NCBI RefSeq assembly: GCF_023278565.1
Contig: NC_064676.1
Span: forward strand, 1,922,001-1,986,000
Direction of reading: 5' to 3'
DNA length: 64,000 nt
Source of the DNA: Colletotrichum lupini
Lineage: Eukaryota; Ascomycota; Sordariomycetes; Glomerellales; Glomerellaceae
Position 1 is the first letter of the stretch; the number at the start of each line of letters is the position of its first letter. The notes beneath the pieces were generated by a model. It had not been told where the DNA came from, made no database searches, and saw only the letters and a list, made by a program, of their open reading frames with translations. Below, in pieces: positions 12,211 through 24,480 of this stretch. The position numbers were made by a program, and so were the translations under genes.

Positions 12211-13492
12211 CCTCTTGTTATTTTTGAAACCAGTGTGGGATAGTGCGATCGCCTTCTCTGTTTCCTTGTTTTGACACACAAATTAGAGCTACCGGATCAA
12301 GTCGTGGAGTTGAGGTGTTGGACACGTGTGGTTTTGTTAATGAGGACATGTTCGTCGAAGCTTCTTGTGTGGTATAAACAAGTACGTGGCTCGGGTATTA
12401 AAAGAATGATTTATGACGCTGCAGCTATCTTTGCGCACTCGTGTCCATTAAGCATCTCAAACGTAGCAATTCGGTGTGTCTTTCGTGCGGTGGACTCAAT
12501 CGCGAAATAGTGTGTGATGACTTTCGTGTTGCAATGAAGCTGAACGAACTTGAGGCGATAAAGAAATTACGAAGGACTTGGGGAGTAGCGTAATATGAGC
12601 TGCAAGAGCCGTACATGGCATATTGAGGCCTGTATTACAAGCCTACTCGACAGCGGTCACTTGTGCGGAGGCTCGCGTAGTACTTTTGTTACCAACTTGC
12701 ATACATTATGAAATATGAAATCCCACTCCAAAAGCGCGCCACGGAGTCACCATGTCTAAATCAAGATGATGATTCGAGAAAGGATTATAGCCCTAAGATG
12801 ACTGTCGATTGACTAGCCATGGAGGCAGTATCTGGGTCAAGGAGAACCTGAAAGATGGCGTGTCATTGTCTAACCTACCGATTGACTCGCGCTATGAGAA
12901 CATTGCCTCGTTCATACCCCTTTCTGCTACAACTGTCTTTACTGCTTCAACTGTCCGTAAAATGATCTGTATCCTCGATTATCTGGAGCATACGATTGGA
13001 GTTTTATATGGAGAATGAAGAAGTTCAAGAACATCATGATGTTGGCGTTGACAAAAGCAGCATAAATTTACACCTTGGACTTCTAAAGTGAAAGATGGTA
13101 CGTTCCGTGCCTAGCCCGTTTGATAGAAAGCATACAGTATTCGGAAACGTATCGTAGCATAATCTTGTGGGCCAACGTTACAATGATGGGCGGTAGGCTT
13201 TTAAGCTATTCCACGTTCAAAACCACAGGGTCTGCTTCCCGTTTTCATATCTAGATGGGAACAATGCGTAGTGGATGAACCATCATACTCAAAAGGTATC
13301 CTCCTCTCGACTTAACGGGCGGCAGTAGACCTGTAGCAAACAATTTCGGTAAATCACGTGGGTGCCTACTGCCTCCTGCCTTCAAATTCCCGTAGACTCC
13401 ACGGAACCATGAACACGCGAGAACGAATCACTACATCGGGAAGCCCATATAGGCCCCGTCGATTCTAATTCCGTCACCAACGGCAGCAGGCG

Positions 13493-13510
13493 CCTCACAG
13501 GCCTGTGAGG
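13493..13510. repeat. 18-nt perfect palindrome
   Basis: CCTCACAGGCCTGTGAGG equals its own reverse complement over all 18 bases, in a region without genes and about 70 bp from a tRNA-like T-arm. It could be a dimeric factor site or a remnant of a mobile element end. Confidence 0.6.
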
Positions 13511-13576
13511 TCAGGTCAAACTGCCGTTTGGCGGGATGATTACGGGCGAGCCTCGTCGACTGGCTTAGCCTACACT

Positions 13577-13605
13577 AGGTTCCAGGTTCGAGTCCCAGCA
13601 TGAGC
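13577..13605 (+). other. tRNA T-arm-like fragment (B-box)
   Basis: GGTTCGAGTCC is a good RNA polymerase III B-box / T-loop. A TGGCTTAGCC stretch about 22 bp upstream resembles an A-box but is too close for a normal tRNA, and no matching acceptor stem is visible. It is best read as a tRNA or SINE relic. Confidence 0.25.
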
Positions 13606-13670
13606 ACCAGAGATGTAGCCCCCGTTCGCCACCGGGGGGGTGAACTCTTTTGACTTCTCCAGCCTTTTTT

Positions 13671-13698
13671 TTCTTCTTCTTCTTCTTCTTCTTCTTCT
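13671..13698. repeat. TTC microsatellite
   Basis: About nine consecutive TTC units follow a run of T. On the opposite strand they create arginine/lysine-rich open frames that are artefacts. Confidence 0.9.
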
Positions 13699-13825
13699 CT
13701 CCCCCTCTCTTCTAATACACGGGAATACAAGAGTGTGGGGTGCGCTATATGCTGATTCACCTCGGAAAATCTCAATAACAGCAAGAAAGGGAAAGTTGCC
13801 CAGAAGACGAAGAAATTCGTAACCC

Positions 13826-13882
13826 AATGCTGAGAGCAGATTTACCGGGCTGTAGCTTGTGGGTTCGAATTCCACAGGCGCC
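13826..13882 (+). other. Degenerate tRNA-like sequence
   Basis: GCTGAGAGCAG resembles a D-arm, and GTGGGTTCGAATTCCAC forms a paired T-arm with the canonical loop, followed by AGGCGCC and then CTTCTTTTA, which could end pol III transcription. The 5' acceptor strand and a regular anticodon arm are missing, so this looks like a tRNA-derived relic and not a working tRNA gene. Confidence 0.25.
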
Positions 13883-14609
13883 TTCTTTTATCTTTCTTCC
13901 TGGTACTGTTTGATGCTCTTTTAAGCCCCCTTTTCTACTTAGTCATTCTTGCAAGCTGCCATATCTCTCTCTCAGCGTTTCTTGTGAAGCGCCTTCTTGT
14001 CCTTGCCTTTGGCGCAAAACTGGGTATGGACCCCAGAAGTCACGATGATATGCGGCTTTTATAATTTCGGAGATCGGGAACGCATGGATGGCTTATCACA
14101 CAGCCCATGGTCTGAACCAGGAGAAAGCAGGACGGGGGTGCGTACGTATTTGGAAGATACTCGAATCTCACAGAACATGCAACATTCCCATATCGCAAGA
14201 CTCATTTTGCCAGTTGAGGTCGTGTTTGATGGGCAAATGATGAATTTCAATTCTCCATGGAGTAGTCCTGCAAAGGCCCAAAGTCACGTACACACATCGT
14301 TTTGAAACATACAAATCTTAGTACAAGCTGACATCGTTACTCGAAATGGCTCAGAATTGTCCGAGAACATATTCGTATATCAAAAAGGCTACAGTGATCG
14401 GTACAAGATATATTTACAGATAGGCATGGCGAGTGAAGGAAGACTGGTGGACGCATAAACTCCAATGGCACATTTGATATTTATGTATTGATTGAAACGA
14501 TGAAGCCTTCTTTACCAAGCCACCCAAACTCCACTTTTGATGCACAGCGTACGGAAATATTCCACCACATATTGACTACTTACAATACCAGGTCTTCCAT
14601 CTCTTTAAT

Positions 14610-16101
14610 CTACATATCCTTGGAGCGCATCTTCTTGAGACGCAGTCCACCCTCAAAGACACCGCGGTCAACAGCAGCGGCGACGGTGAGAGTGCCGCCA
14701 ATGATGGCACAAAGGCCGGTCAAGAAACCAGTGAATGTTTTGGCGCGCTCTTCGCGGTTGATGACCTTCATAGGAGAAATATCCTGGACACGTTCGTGTG
14801 AGTGAAGGAAGTCGAGGACGCGGGTATGGAGGAACTTACGTAGGAAAAGAAGACTCCCGGGATGCCGCCACGAGAGTGGAGGCGTTCCTGGTGTCCTTCG
14901 GCAGAGTCATCGCCGCCAGCCAAGCTGCGCTTGTGGCTCGTGACGGAGTATTGGTGAGTCTCGACGCTGCCATCACTTCCCTGGCCAAGAAGACCGAGGC
15001 CAGAGTTCTCCTCCTCGGGGTTGGATCCCTTCTGCCAGTTGAGAGCGAGGTAGGAGGTAGGCACGATCTTGACAAAGTACATGAAATTGTAGTTGGGATC
15101 GTTGGTCTCCTGGTGGGTGTTGTCGAGAGGGTTACCGTGGTGGTTCGTCCACGCAGCGGCGCGCTTGCCCATCTTCTTGGTAACGGTGTCAGGCAGCTGG
15201 GGGCCGAAGCGCAGGGAGTGAACAGTGTGAGTGAAGTCGTGCTGGGCATCGGAGGGGGTGTCCCAGTAGTTCTTGAGGTCGTGGACGTGCATGTTTCCGT
15301 TGCTGAAACTGCGGCCAGGGGCAAGGTGGAAGTTTCCGACGACCTTGTTGACGCGCAGGTTACCCTCGATACGGCAGCCCTCCTGGCGCTGCTCCTCCAA
15401 TCGCTCGGCGTAGTGCTCGCGCGTGCACTGCTCGACGTTCTCGCCCTTACCGAAAGCCCACGAAGCCTGCGCGTACGCCTCTCTGACTTCCTCGCATGTG
15501 TTGCAGCATCCGGCCTTTTGCGCGTTCGCCGGTGACGGGGCGCCATAACAGGGGCCGCAGTAGTTGGGGTCCAGGTGCTCAGCAGCCTCATCACGAGAGT
15601 GACTGCCGGAAGGTGTTAGAAAAAGCTCCTCGGCAGGAGGCGACATTTGCAGTTACTTACAGATCCAGGGCCTTGATGTCAATGACACCACCACCCTCCT
15701 TCTGGGGACGAAGGCGAACCTTGTTAATACCGTGCTGAACGCCGTGCTGTTGCTCGCCAGAAACATCCATGACGTCCAGGGTGAGGAGCTCGCAGGGCAT
15801 CTTGGGGAAAGTCATGTTGAGATGGATCTCCATGCGCTCGCCTGTTACCGGGTACACATTAGCTCCTACTGCCCGTACAGATTAGGAGAGACTGCCAGGG
15901 CTTCATACCTCTTCCCTTGTCCACGATCAACTCGGGGTGGATCTCTATCCTCCGGTAGTCAACCCATTCTCCCCAGGCCAGCCAGAAGACCACGATCAGC
16001 GACACGATAGTGACAATTCCACCAGACGTTGTGCGGATGCGTGCTTCGTCGACTGTCTTTGTGAAGGCGTCGAGCCTTGTGAATCTCGATTTTGCCGGCA
16101 T
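14610..16101 (-). CDS. ERV46: ER-Golgi cycling receptor Erv46 (ERGIC3)
   Basis: Four exons, 16101-15909, 15841-15661, 15602-14840 and 14783-14610, giving 436 residues against 415 for the yeast protein. Erv46 pairs with Erv41 in COPII/COPI vesicles and acts in retrieval and sorting of ER proteins. The N-terminal segment FTRLDAFTKTVDEARI is followed by a transmembrane helix (about residues 28-48, GGIVTIVSLIVVFWLAWGEW). A large luminal domain then carries cysteine motifs (NYCGPCYGA, GCCNTC). The second transmembrane helix (TGLCAIIGGTLTVAAAVDRG) is near the C-terminus, which ends in a short basic cytosolic tail (LRLKKMRSKDM). Introns are 50-70 bp with consensus ends. The gene is divergent from CSTF64. 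Erv41 is the only close relative; the cysteine motifs and the FEGGLRLKK-type tail favour Erv46. Confidence 0.95.
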
Positions 16102-16887
16102 GGTGAGTTCGGGGGGAGGAGTGTGTTATCAAGAGCTGTCGATCTCTATCGCGAGTTTGGGGTAGCCTCGTAAGCGTTGTGAGAAGAATCAACGGGAGTA
16201 GGCCAAAAGTCGTACTTTCGCAACAATGCGCCAAGCAGAATAACGCTAAAAGGAGTGGCGGAGAGGTAAAAGGTGATATCAGGAAGTGAGAGACCCCGCC
16301 TGAACCATGAGAAGAGAAGGTCGACGCGAGAAAGTCGAGTTGGAAGCAAGGTAGGAGGATTGGATCTCACAAAGCCTTGGGAGTTGCGCAAATCCAAAGT
16401 AAAGTAGAGGCCACCTTCACTCGTTTTCTGGCCACGCAGCCCGTCCACGGTCCAGCTCTCAATTGCGCTAAAGGTGCATCTTGTCAGGGGTCTCGCACGG
16501 GGCGGGCGGGTCCGGGTCCCTGGGTAATTGTCGGCCGTTGGCCAATGGAAGATGCCGTTAGACCACTAGAAGCAATCCAGAATCAGATGGCTCGTGCTTA
16601 AGCTGCGCGGTTCCCGTCCCCACTGTAAAATCCCAGCCTGGTAGTCAAGGCTGGAGAATGCAGTGCTTTCTGATCCAAAAGGCAACCTCCAAGAAATCAT
16701 CACCGTTGCGCCGCCCTTCGACTGAATCAAATTGATACCCACGACACTTTAAATCGAGGATTCGATACCGAAAGAAGAGAACGCTGCGAATTTTCCAACG
16801 AACGCGATACCCAACGTCCCTTTGACCGCCTTGGCGAGCGCGTACTGAGCGAGTCTTGTGTGCCGACCATCGAACCTTCATACCGTG
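16102..16887. promoter_or_regulatory. Divergent intergenic region ERV46 / CSTF64
   Basis: A 786 bp spacer between head-to-head start codons, holding both 5' UTRs. A CCAAT box (GGCCAATGG) lies near 16539-16547. No gene seen. Confidence 0.4.
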
Positions 16888-17989
16888 ATGTCGAAGCCGC
16901 CTTCCAGAGTTGTCTTCGTGGGCAATATCCCCTATGGTAGGAACGAATTTCCCACAAGACTCTATGTATCTAACCAATTGTTCTAGGCCTTTCCGAGGAG
17001 CAGATCAGCGACATCTTCAGCAGCGCCGGCAAGGTCCTAAACTTCCGCCTAGTCTACGACCGCGAAACCGGACGGCCCAAGGGTTTCGGCTTTGCAGAAT
17101 ATCCAGACAATGGTATTTCTCAGGAGAACCCTACTGCTCTTAGAATCTAGACTTGACTGACTATACGGCGCAGACTCCGCAGCATCGGCTGTCCGCAACC
17201 TCAACGACTATGAGATTATGGGAAGGAAACTTAGGGTCGACTTTTCCAACGAGGGCGGCAGTGACGACAACAATGATAGCCACGGACACGTACGTATAGA
17301 GATACAGCCCCGCATTTGAAGTTGGAATCTGACAATGGAAACAGGGCCGAGATGGCGGCAACCCCTCCCACGCCTCGAACGGATACAACCCTGTCGCGCC
17401 GCCGATGCAGTCGAGTACGCTGCCTCCTCTCCCAGCCGGCAAGGAGCTGCCCCCGAACGTCACAGCAACCGACGCCATCTCACGGACTCTCAACACCCTT
17501 CCCCCGTCTCAACTCCTCGATATCCTCACACAGATGAAGGCGCTGGCCTCTACCGACCCCGCCAGGGCGACGGAACTTCTCCAGCAGGCACCGCAACTGG
17601 CATACGCCGTCTTCCAGGCTCTCCTGCTCATGGGTCTGGTGTCTCCCGAGGCGATCCACTCCGTCATCGAGCCTGGCGGCGCGCCCCCGGCGCCCCCACC
17701 GCAGGCCGCGCCGATCGGTTACCCGCCACAGCCCACCCCCGGCTTCCCGCCGGTCCCCGTGATGGGAGCTAACAACACCCCGCCTGTCGCCGGCACGCCG
17801 TACGCGCCTCCCCCGCAGCAAGCTCCTTATGGCGCACCCCCGCCGGTTGCTGCACCTCTGGGTCAAGACCCCGACGCTCTCATGCGGCAGGTTATGGAAC
17901 TGCCGATGGAGACGATCAACATGCTCCCCGAGGCAGAGAGACAACAGATCCTGGCGCTCCGCGCAAGCTTTGGTGGACAAAGGCGATGA
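16888..17989 (+). CDS. Cleavage stimulation factor 64 kDa subunit (CstF-64 / Rna15 homologue)
   Basis: Four exons, 16888-16936, 16987-17112, 17174-17289 and 17345-17989, giving 311 residues. The protein binds U/GU-rich sequence downstream of the poly(A) site and, with CstF-77/Rna14, supports mRNA 3'-end cleavage. The single N-terminal RRM shows RNP2 (VFVGNIPY) and RNP1 (KGFGFAEY), covering about residues 8-88. Next come a short linker, the helical hinge domain (ATDAISRTLNTLPPSQLLDI, about residues 130-190) that binds CstF-77, and a Pro/Ala-rich stretch. The conserved C-terminal helical domain ends in PEAERQQILALRASF. It is smaller than mammalian CstF-64 (577 residues) and close to yeast Rna15. 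The ATG at 16888 is the first in frame, and the RRM starts eight residues in. Confidence 0.94.
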
Positions 17990-19363
17990 GCATGGTATAC
18001 TTGCCCTGGTGCATGTACGAGCTGTGGTGTTCAGCTTACGAGCTTGACATCGCTTGGAGCAACCCAGGACTACTATTTTTGGGCAGACACGTCACTCTGA
18101 TCGATGGTGAAGACTTGAGATTGAGAAGATGTGGGGTCCCCCCACGTCCACAGCTTCTATACTCACTCCGAACATCCGACCTGGCTCATGGTAACGAAAC
18201 GGAACCTTGCGGATGGTTGCTTCGTGAGCAAAGAGGCTCATACGAAGCTATTCTTAGAGGAAAGCTACCCTTGGAGGGACCAGATGAGGGGCTCAATGGG
18301 GTCTTTGCCAGATAATTGCCCCTCCAACAACCACCTTAACCACTCTACTTTACTCACCCAAATCATCACAAAACGACTCTCTACCGATTATTTAGCATCT
18401 GAGCCTCGGTAGGGCCTGAAAAAACACGGGCGTGTGGGGAGGCCGGAAGGTGGCGTTGAATGATGGATGGCGTATTTTTTGAGAGCTGCGCCTCGATTCG
18501 CAGCAGTGGCGGGGCCGAAAGGTCTTTTTTGTGTTTTCTAGCAACCAGGTTTTTCTTCTTCTAGAGTGCGGACGAGGCAGATCACGAGGAACAAAAAAAA
18601 AACCAACGCGGCCAAGTCTAAATATACCACACTCTACACTCGAAAACGAGCTGAGCATCTTGTTCAGCGGAGAGAAAAAACTTTATTTACTTTCCGGTGT
18701 GCCGTTGACGCAAGCTGGTGGGGGGAGGCGAAAGTTGACGACGAGACCGGCCACCTGGCCAACAATGGTTTGCTGCGGCTCATGGAAAATGCGACGTGAA
18801 GGATAGGTAGGACAATTATAGCACATCTTTGCCACGACCTTTAGCTGTAGAACAAACAAGATCACTTTTGTAAACGGTTTCGATTCATTGCCGTCCATCC
18901 GTCTTAAACGGCGTGTGGCTCTGATACTCTTTGCAAGATGAGATAAGAGATATACCAAAAAAAAAAAAATAGATACCGGGACGATGGTTTTTCTTTGGGG
19001 GGGAGTGGTGTATCTGATACCGACAAGCAACTCTAAATGGCAAAGAAAGATGCCCTGTAAGGCAACTGGAGAAGCTGGGTTTCAAAATGCCTACAGAAAC
19101 AGGTTTCTACTGATAGGACAAGTTGACTGCATATTCGTACGGGTGTATGTAGAATGCTGGGTGGAGCAGCACTCCGCGGCGGACAGGATTTGGCCGTGCT
19201 GGGACCGAGTTTTGTCTGCAGAGAGTAAGTACTTTACTCAAGATATCTCATGCATCGCACCCGGTCTTCCTGGCCCTGGCAGAGGTATATGCCGGGGCCT
19301 AGCGAGGAGGGTTTTACATCAGACATTGGATAGCGAGTATCTTCGACTTCCCAAGTTCTCATT

Positions 19364-19393
19364 CGCCGCCGCCCGCCGCCGCCCGCCGCCGCG
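19364..19393. repeat. Three tandem CGCCGCCGCC units
   Basis: A 10-bp unit is repeated three times with one terminal mismatch, close to an 18-base G run. Confidence 0.85.
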
Positions 19394-19422
19394 TACATGG
19401 CTGCACTCAAGGCGAAGGGAGA

Positions 19423-19440
19423 GGGGGGGGGGGGGGGGGG
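19423..19440. repeat. 18-base poly-G tract
   Basis: Uninterrupted run of 18 G residues followed by AGGGG. The exact length is prone to sequencing and assembly error. Confidence 0.8.
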
Positions 19441-22400
19441 AGGGGTGATATCATGTTTCTGTGGCAGTTATCACTATGCGCGCCACAGTGAGTCGTGACC
19501 AAACGAGAGAACTTCATGCCGCCAAGGAAGAGAGGCTTGCTTTGTGTACTGTGATATGGGGTGCGATTCGGTGGGATGAATCGGCAGCTGTAACCGGGGG
19601 CCCATCCTTTCAAAAATCATGTGGCTTGGTCACCTTGGCCGGAATGGTGGGAGTTGGCAAGCGAAAAAAAAGATGGGACGAGATACGCTGAAGTCTGAAC
19701 AATGTTGGACGGAATTGCAGTGAAGTTCTAGACCTCCCCTAACGATTAACGACGTCCATCGCTAGAACTTTAGTTCGCCACTCCAACACCACCCGCCGCA
19801 TCGCGGCCGTGTTCGATGCGGTACACGAGCCACGCGAGCAGTCAACCCTCGTATTGGAAAAAAAGAGTGTCCAAGAAATGTGGTGCTCTGTGGGTGGCCC
19901 CATTCGTGCTTCTGAGTCGGGAGCGAAACAAGCCACTTGTCTCACAGAAGCTAGAAGCCCATCGGGAGGGTAACGTCGTTCCTGAATCTTTTGCACTTTG
20001 CATGCAGGGGATTGTGGAGGAGGACGGAGAAGAAGGAAAAAAAATGGGGGAGGAGGAGTTCTTTTTGTCAGAGAATGTCAATGGGCAGAACATCCGAGTC
20101 CGTAGCGAATGCGCCGTAGGAGCTGTGTCTCCCTATGCATTCGTGCCACACTCTTGTGTGGGAAAAGGAGGAGAAAATTGACCTTTCAGAAAAGGAATGA
20201 TTTTTTTTTTACTCACATGGCGGAAGCTGCAAGTTGGGGGAGTCTTCACGTTCTATCATTGGTCGCGTCCACATAAACCGTTAAAATGGGTTCATCTGAG
20301 GGCACCCCAAGTGCAACGAATGAACGAACGACAGAGGCACCGACAGAAGGGATGATGGCCGCAGGCTGAAACGACCTGACAGGTTGTTATACATACACGG
20401 TATAGTACCGTAAGTCTGATGGTTGTTGAAAGTTGTCAGTGACATTGAGTTGTGAATGACGAGCATGAATACAGCCGAAACCCCGGATACTCAGGTAGAG
20501 ACCGCGGCTGGCAATGATGGGACCGCGCATCTTTGCGTATTCTTCGCATCTTTTGCAGAGGTCGCCGTCAACTGAAGTGTGCTCGGTAATTGGTGCATCG
20601 TCACGGCTGCTTTTGGGTGTTTGTTGACGCGGCCTCCAGGATCGACGTGGGAGTGAGCCGCCGTGTAATTTCCCCAGCCGAAAGAAGGTTGAGTCTTGTA
20701 AATTTCCCGTCCTTGAATTGGCAGTCCATGCAGGTCATATGTTGGCAGAGAAAATTTCGAGGTGTAATCCTCCGTGACTCCGTACCGTCTTGGGCAGTCT
20801 TCCTTCTTGGTTCTTGCCGGGGAAGCAAAAAAGAAGGGTCCCGGACCATGCCCCATAGACCATAGCAAGGCTATTGGCAATTGCAGCGGCACTGCATGTT
20901 GCAACGTCGCACTAATAAGGTTGTATGTATCCATAGGAAGAAGGTCGTAATGAGCGCGGTCCCCAAATGGCACATGTCTTACCTGCTGTAAGGTACTCCG
21001 TACGGATAGGTACCAATATCGAGTACCAAAGTAGACGAGAAAGCAATTCAAAAGTTCAAAAGAAGGTTTTCCGACGATGCTTCGTACTCTGTTGGGTCAT
21101 GGGATGAGCCAATGAAACGCGGGGATGACTTCCCAATCCAGGGGCATCACGCTGCAGAGAGCGGGAAGCGAAATAATTAGAGCCCCCTCGGAGTGGAGGA
21201 AAAAGGAGGGCAGGCGGCAGGCGGGACATGTGCCATGTGGGATTCGAGAGAAAATTGGGAGGGAAATAAATGATGCTGACAGGCTTGGAGCGGATATGAG
21301 AGGGGATGCTGTCGTCCGTGAGGCCATCGTCGATTCGTCATGTGCGACCTATTGGTTTCTGCTTTGATTGTTTATGTTGTTCTGGACCGTCGCTCCGTGG
21401 CATGTGGCTCCGTTTCTTGGGGGGTTTGCCAATTGGTTTATTTTGGCGTCCGTTCCTTTGTTGTTGATGGGGCTGCTTGCTGGGAAGTTGCTGCTCAAGC
21501 CCTTCCAGCATCCAGGTCGAACCGTCAAAGACCCAAGGGTGCGTTCCATTGGGGGTTCTCCCGTTGACGAGTGATTCGCGAGTGGACGGGACCGACGATC
21601 AAGACGACACATCGCCATGTCTAGTTGATGGAGGATGCTCCGTAGCAGCTCCGTAAATCTAGAGCTGGCGTCCGTTAGTGTAAACGGTTAGGCAGGGTAG
21701 GTGGAAAGGTACTGGACGGTGGGCCTTTAGTAGTAAGATAATCTCCATCGTGGACATGGACAGTCGTCGCACAACAACATTTTGCACAGCAACGATGCGG
21801 ATAGCTGTTTGTGCATAACAGCGCCCGGCCGCCTTGGTAAGGTAGGCCGAGAAACAGCAGGGAAGAGATGTTGGAGAGGAAGAGAAGAACAGAGTTGTGT
21901 GGTGTTGCGCCAGGCGTTGATCTCTCGATGAATGGTCCAGATTTCTGGCGCAGCGTGTTCTAGCCTGGGTCTTCGCCCGTGTTAGTGCAGCGACAATGTT
22001 ACTAAAGTTAGGTCTCCTGGCCATCCGCTAATAAGGAAATGGAATGGAATGACGAGAAACGCACTTCAGTCCGGGGCAGCGTGCGGATACCTCGTATGCA
22101 CTATTCCCTCCCCTCTAGCTACCTAGCATAGTGCTCAGTGCGTGAGTGCCTTAGTAGAGCCCGGGCATGGGAAGAGCTCCGTCAGGTTCAGGACAGCTCA
22201 GAAGAAAGCTGAGTCGAGGATGCCGCTAGAACGGCTCTTGCTTAGATGGGCAGTGATGAGCGACACCTGAAGCCTGGAGCCTGAGGGAAGAGGCTGTTGC
22301 GCTTCCTACGTGCCTATCTGTTAAAGTTCCTCCCATCCCGCCCGGGAATGCCTTAGGTGCTTAAAGTAGGTTGATGGCTGGGTTATTCTGGGCGATTCTT

Positions 22401-23590
22401 ATTGCTGCAGGAACTGTACTCCGTACTCTCAACCGGGAAGAACGAGAAGGAAGCGGCAGTGGAAGCGGGAATGACCGGTGGCAGGGCTGTTACTTCCAGG
22501 CTGAAAAGCTGTTGCTTCCCATTCCAACTTCTGGCCAACAGACTCGGGAAGGTACGAACCGAATACCTTACCTGCCAACTCACACCATAGATGATACAAA
22601 AAAACCGCGATTCCATGATTATTAGGTAAGACACCTCAGGTAACCTCTATGTTGAAGAAGGAAAGGCATTCCCTTTGGTCTTTCTTTCTCCGTTCAGTGT
22701 GGCAACTGGCGACACGAGATCATCACCTCATACCAAGGTGCGCAAAGGAAGCGCAGCTTCCGTACCGAAGATGGTTGTGTCCTTTGCCGTTATGCATGTC
22801 AAAGCAAGCCCACCTGACGTGCTCTACGATCTACACCCACCGCATCTTTCATCATGGCAACGAAGGACGTACATAAACTCATGAAATAAGGTACAGGCAG
22901 GTGCAGAGACGAGAGGTACGGACAAGGCATACACTCCTGCTATGCACCTAGGCGCGGCTCCCACGTTGACCTGAAGATGACTATGCCTTAGACTCTCACG
23001 TATGTTGACGACCAAACCGAGCGCGTACCTGACTGAGCATTGAATATCAGCCATACCTAAGGTAGACTCACGTACAGTATACAGTCCCGGGCTGCTGATT
23101 GCCACCGAACCTCGGGTCACAATGTCCAAGCCACCTACACAATCGGCGTGAACGTGGTCGTCGACGGTCTAGAAGGAAAACGGAGTGTGGCGCGCTACCT
23201 ACCTTACGATTTGCTACGGACGACGACGCATTGGCATTAATGAACAAGGTGACAGCGACAGAGAAGAACTGGAGACGTCCCCGTTTCCAGTTGAAGCGCA
23301 GGGTCGCAAGAGGTCGCAGGGCCAGCCGCCACAGGGCTTGAAAGGTTGAAGGAGGGGCGTCACGGGCGGAAGTAGAGACCTTGCACCTTGCAGGGCCAGC
23401 AAGCAGGGATTAGACAGGGACGAGCGACAAGACAAGAAAAAAGGGGAAATTTGGGTCTTGCTGTTAGTGCATCGTGTTGCTATGCGATGCCATCCAATGA
23501 CTGTTGTGTACCTGCACCCCAGACAACGCCATCGGCAGACGGCCAGCCATGATTTACAACTGCAGACACTAAGGGGTTTCAATAAGTGAT

Positions 23591-23606
23591 GCTGCTGCTG
23601 CTGCTG
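23591..23606. repeat. CTG microsatellite
   Basis: Five GCTGCT-phase trinucleotide units in a non-coding region, directly followed by a cluster of TACCT/AGGTA elements. Confidence 0.85.
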
Positions 23607-24193
23607 TACCTTACATAGGTACGAATACCTACATACCTTGATGTACCTAAGGACTGGGCTGCGTAGAAATGCATATTCTGGCTGCTTATGCGCGTGCAAC
23701 TTTCACCGGTTGTTCCTGCTGTGTTTCGTGGGCGTCCGCCTGTGATGCCATCCCCTGTTGTTGCCCCTGCTTCCGTGCGTGCCTCGCATGGGGGGGCCCT
23801 GGCGCCGTCGTGGCTGCGGATACATGTGGTCGTGCTAACTCATCCCTTGAACGTACCGCGGTACGTATCCCTACCCTCTACCGGTCTCGATGCCCGTGCT
23901 CCCAAGTGAGAGGCACCCACCTCAGGATTCCCATTCAGGAGCGTTCCTACCGTCTTGAGTATGGAAACGTGAGGTGTCGAATGGAAGGTGCTTTCCATCT
24001 TTACGGTACCTTACGGAGCACTGATGTCCCTGTATTAGCGTCGCGTTAGGTGCTAGACTCAACTCAGTCTGTTCCTTGCGTCCCCACGATTGGCCCAATA
24101 ACACCCTGTCCCAGTTGACAAGTGGAAAGTCACCTCTGAGTCCTCTCCCCTCCCTAGGGCCCCAAAGTGCCCAAGTGCCCCCCCTCTGGGAAT

Positions 24194-24208
24194 CCAATCC
24201 AATCCAAT
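24194..24208 (+). promoter_or_regulatory. Three tandem CCAAT boxes
   Basis: CCAAT occurs three times head to tail with a 5-bp period, about 1.1 kb before the Sel1-repeat start codon. CCAAT is the core of the HAP/NF-Y site. Tandem spacing this tight could not hold three complexes at once. Confidence 0.4.
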
Positions 24209-24259
24209 TCAATCCAGCTGCACCATTGCACTATTGCACCACAACCAGTTCCAGCCCGG

Positions 24260-24480
24260 GGCGACTCAAGTGCATTGCTTCTTTCCCTCTTTCGTCTCCT
24301 CGTTCATCCTCTTTCGCTTGCCTCCCCCGGCCGTTTTGGCACCTGCTCATCACCTCCCCCTCGTATCCGATTCTGGGGGGAAACAGAGATCGCTTCCATT
24401 CTTTCTTTCCCGCTTCTCGTCTCGCTTCCTCTCGACCTTTTCTCTTTTTCCCCCCCTTCCCTCCTAGGCTTCCCCCTCCC
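24260..24480 (+). promoter_or_regulatory. Pyrimidine-rich promoter tract of the Sel1-repeat gene
   Basis: About 220 bp dominated by C and T on the plus strand. Such tracts commonly lie just upstream of transcription start points in filamentous fungi. It would imply a 5' leader of roughly 0.8 kb containing several short upstream ATGs. Pyrimidine composition also explains the long serine/proline/leucine ORFs seen here. Confidence 0.4.

Larger units (their letters stand above)
12211..14609. other. Gene-poor convergent spacer with tRNA-like fragments and palindrome
   Basis: A 2.4 kb tail-to-tail region between the aldehyde-dehydrogenase homologue and ERV46. No ORF here has recognisable similarity. 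It contains an 18-nt perfect palindrome at 13493-13510, two tRNA T-arm-like sequences near 13577-13605 and 13853-13882, and a TTC microsatellite between them. Confidence 0.4.

Noticed and set aside
14798..15535. 245-residue plus-strand ORF over ERV46
   Set aside because: Antisense to a four-exon gene whose protein matches Erv46 throughout.
20491..21051. 186-residue minus-strand ORF in the 7.3 kb gap
   Set aside because: No recognisable motif, signal peptide or codon bias like its neighbours. A chance ORF is the simpler reading, though it is the longest in that gap on the minus strand.
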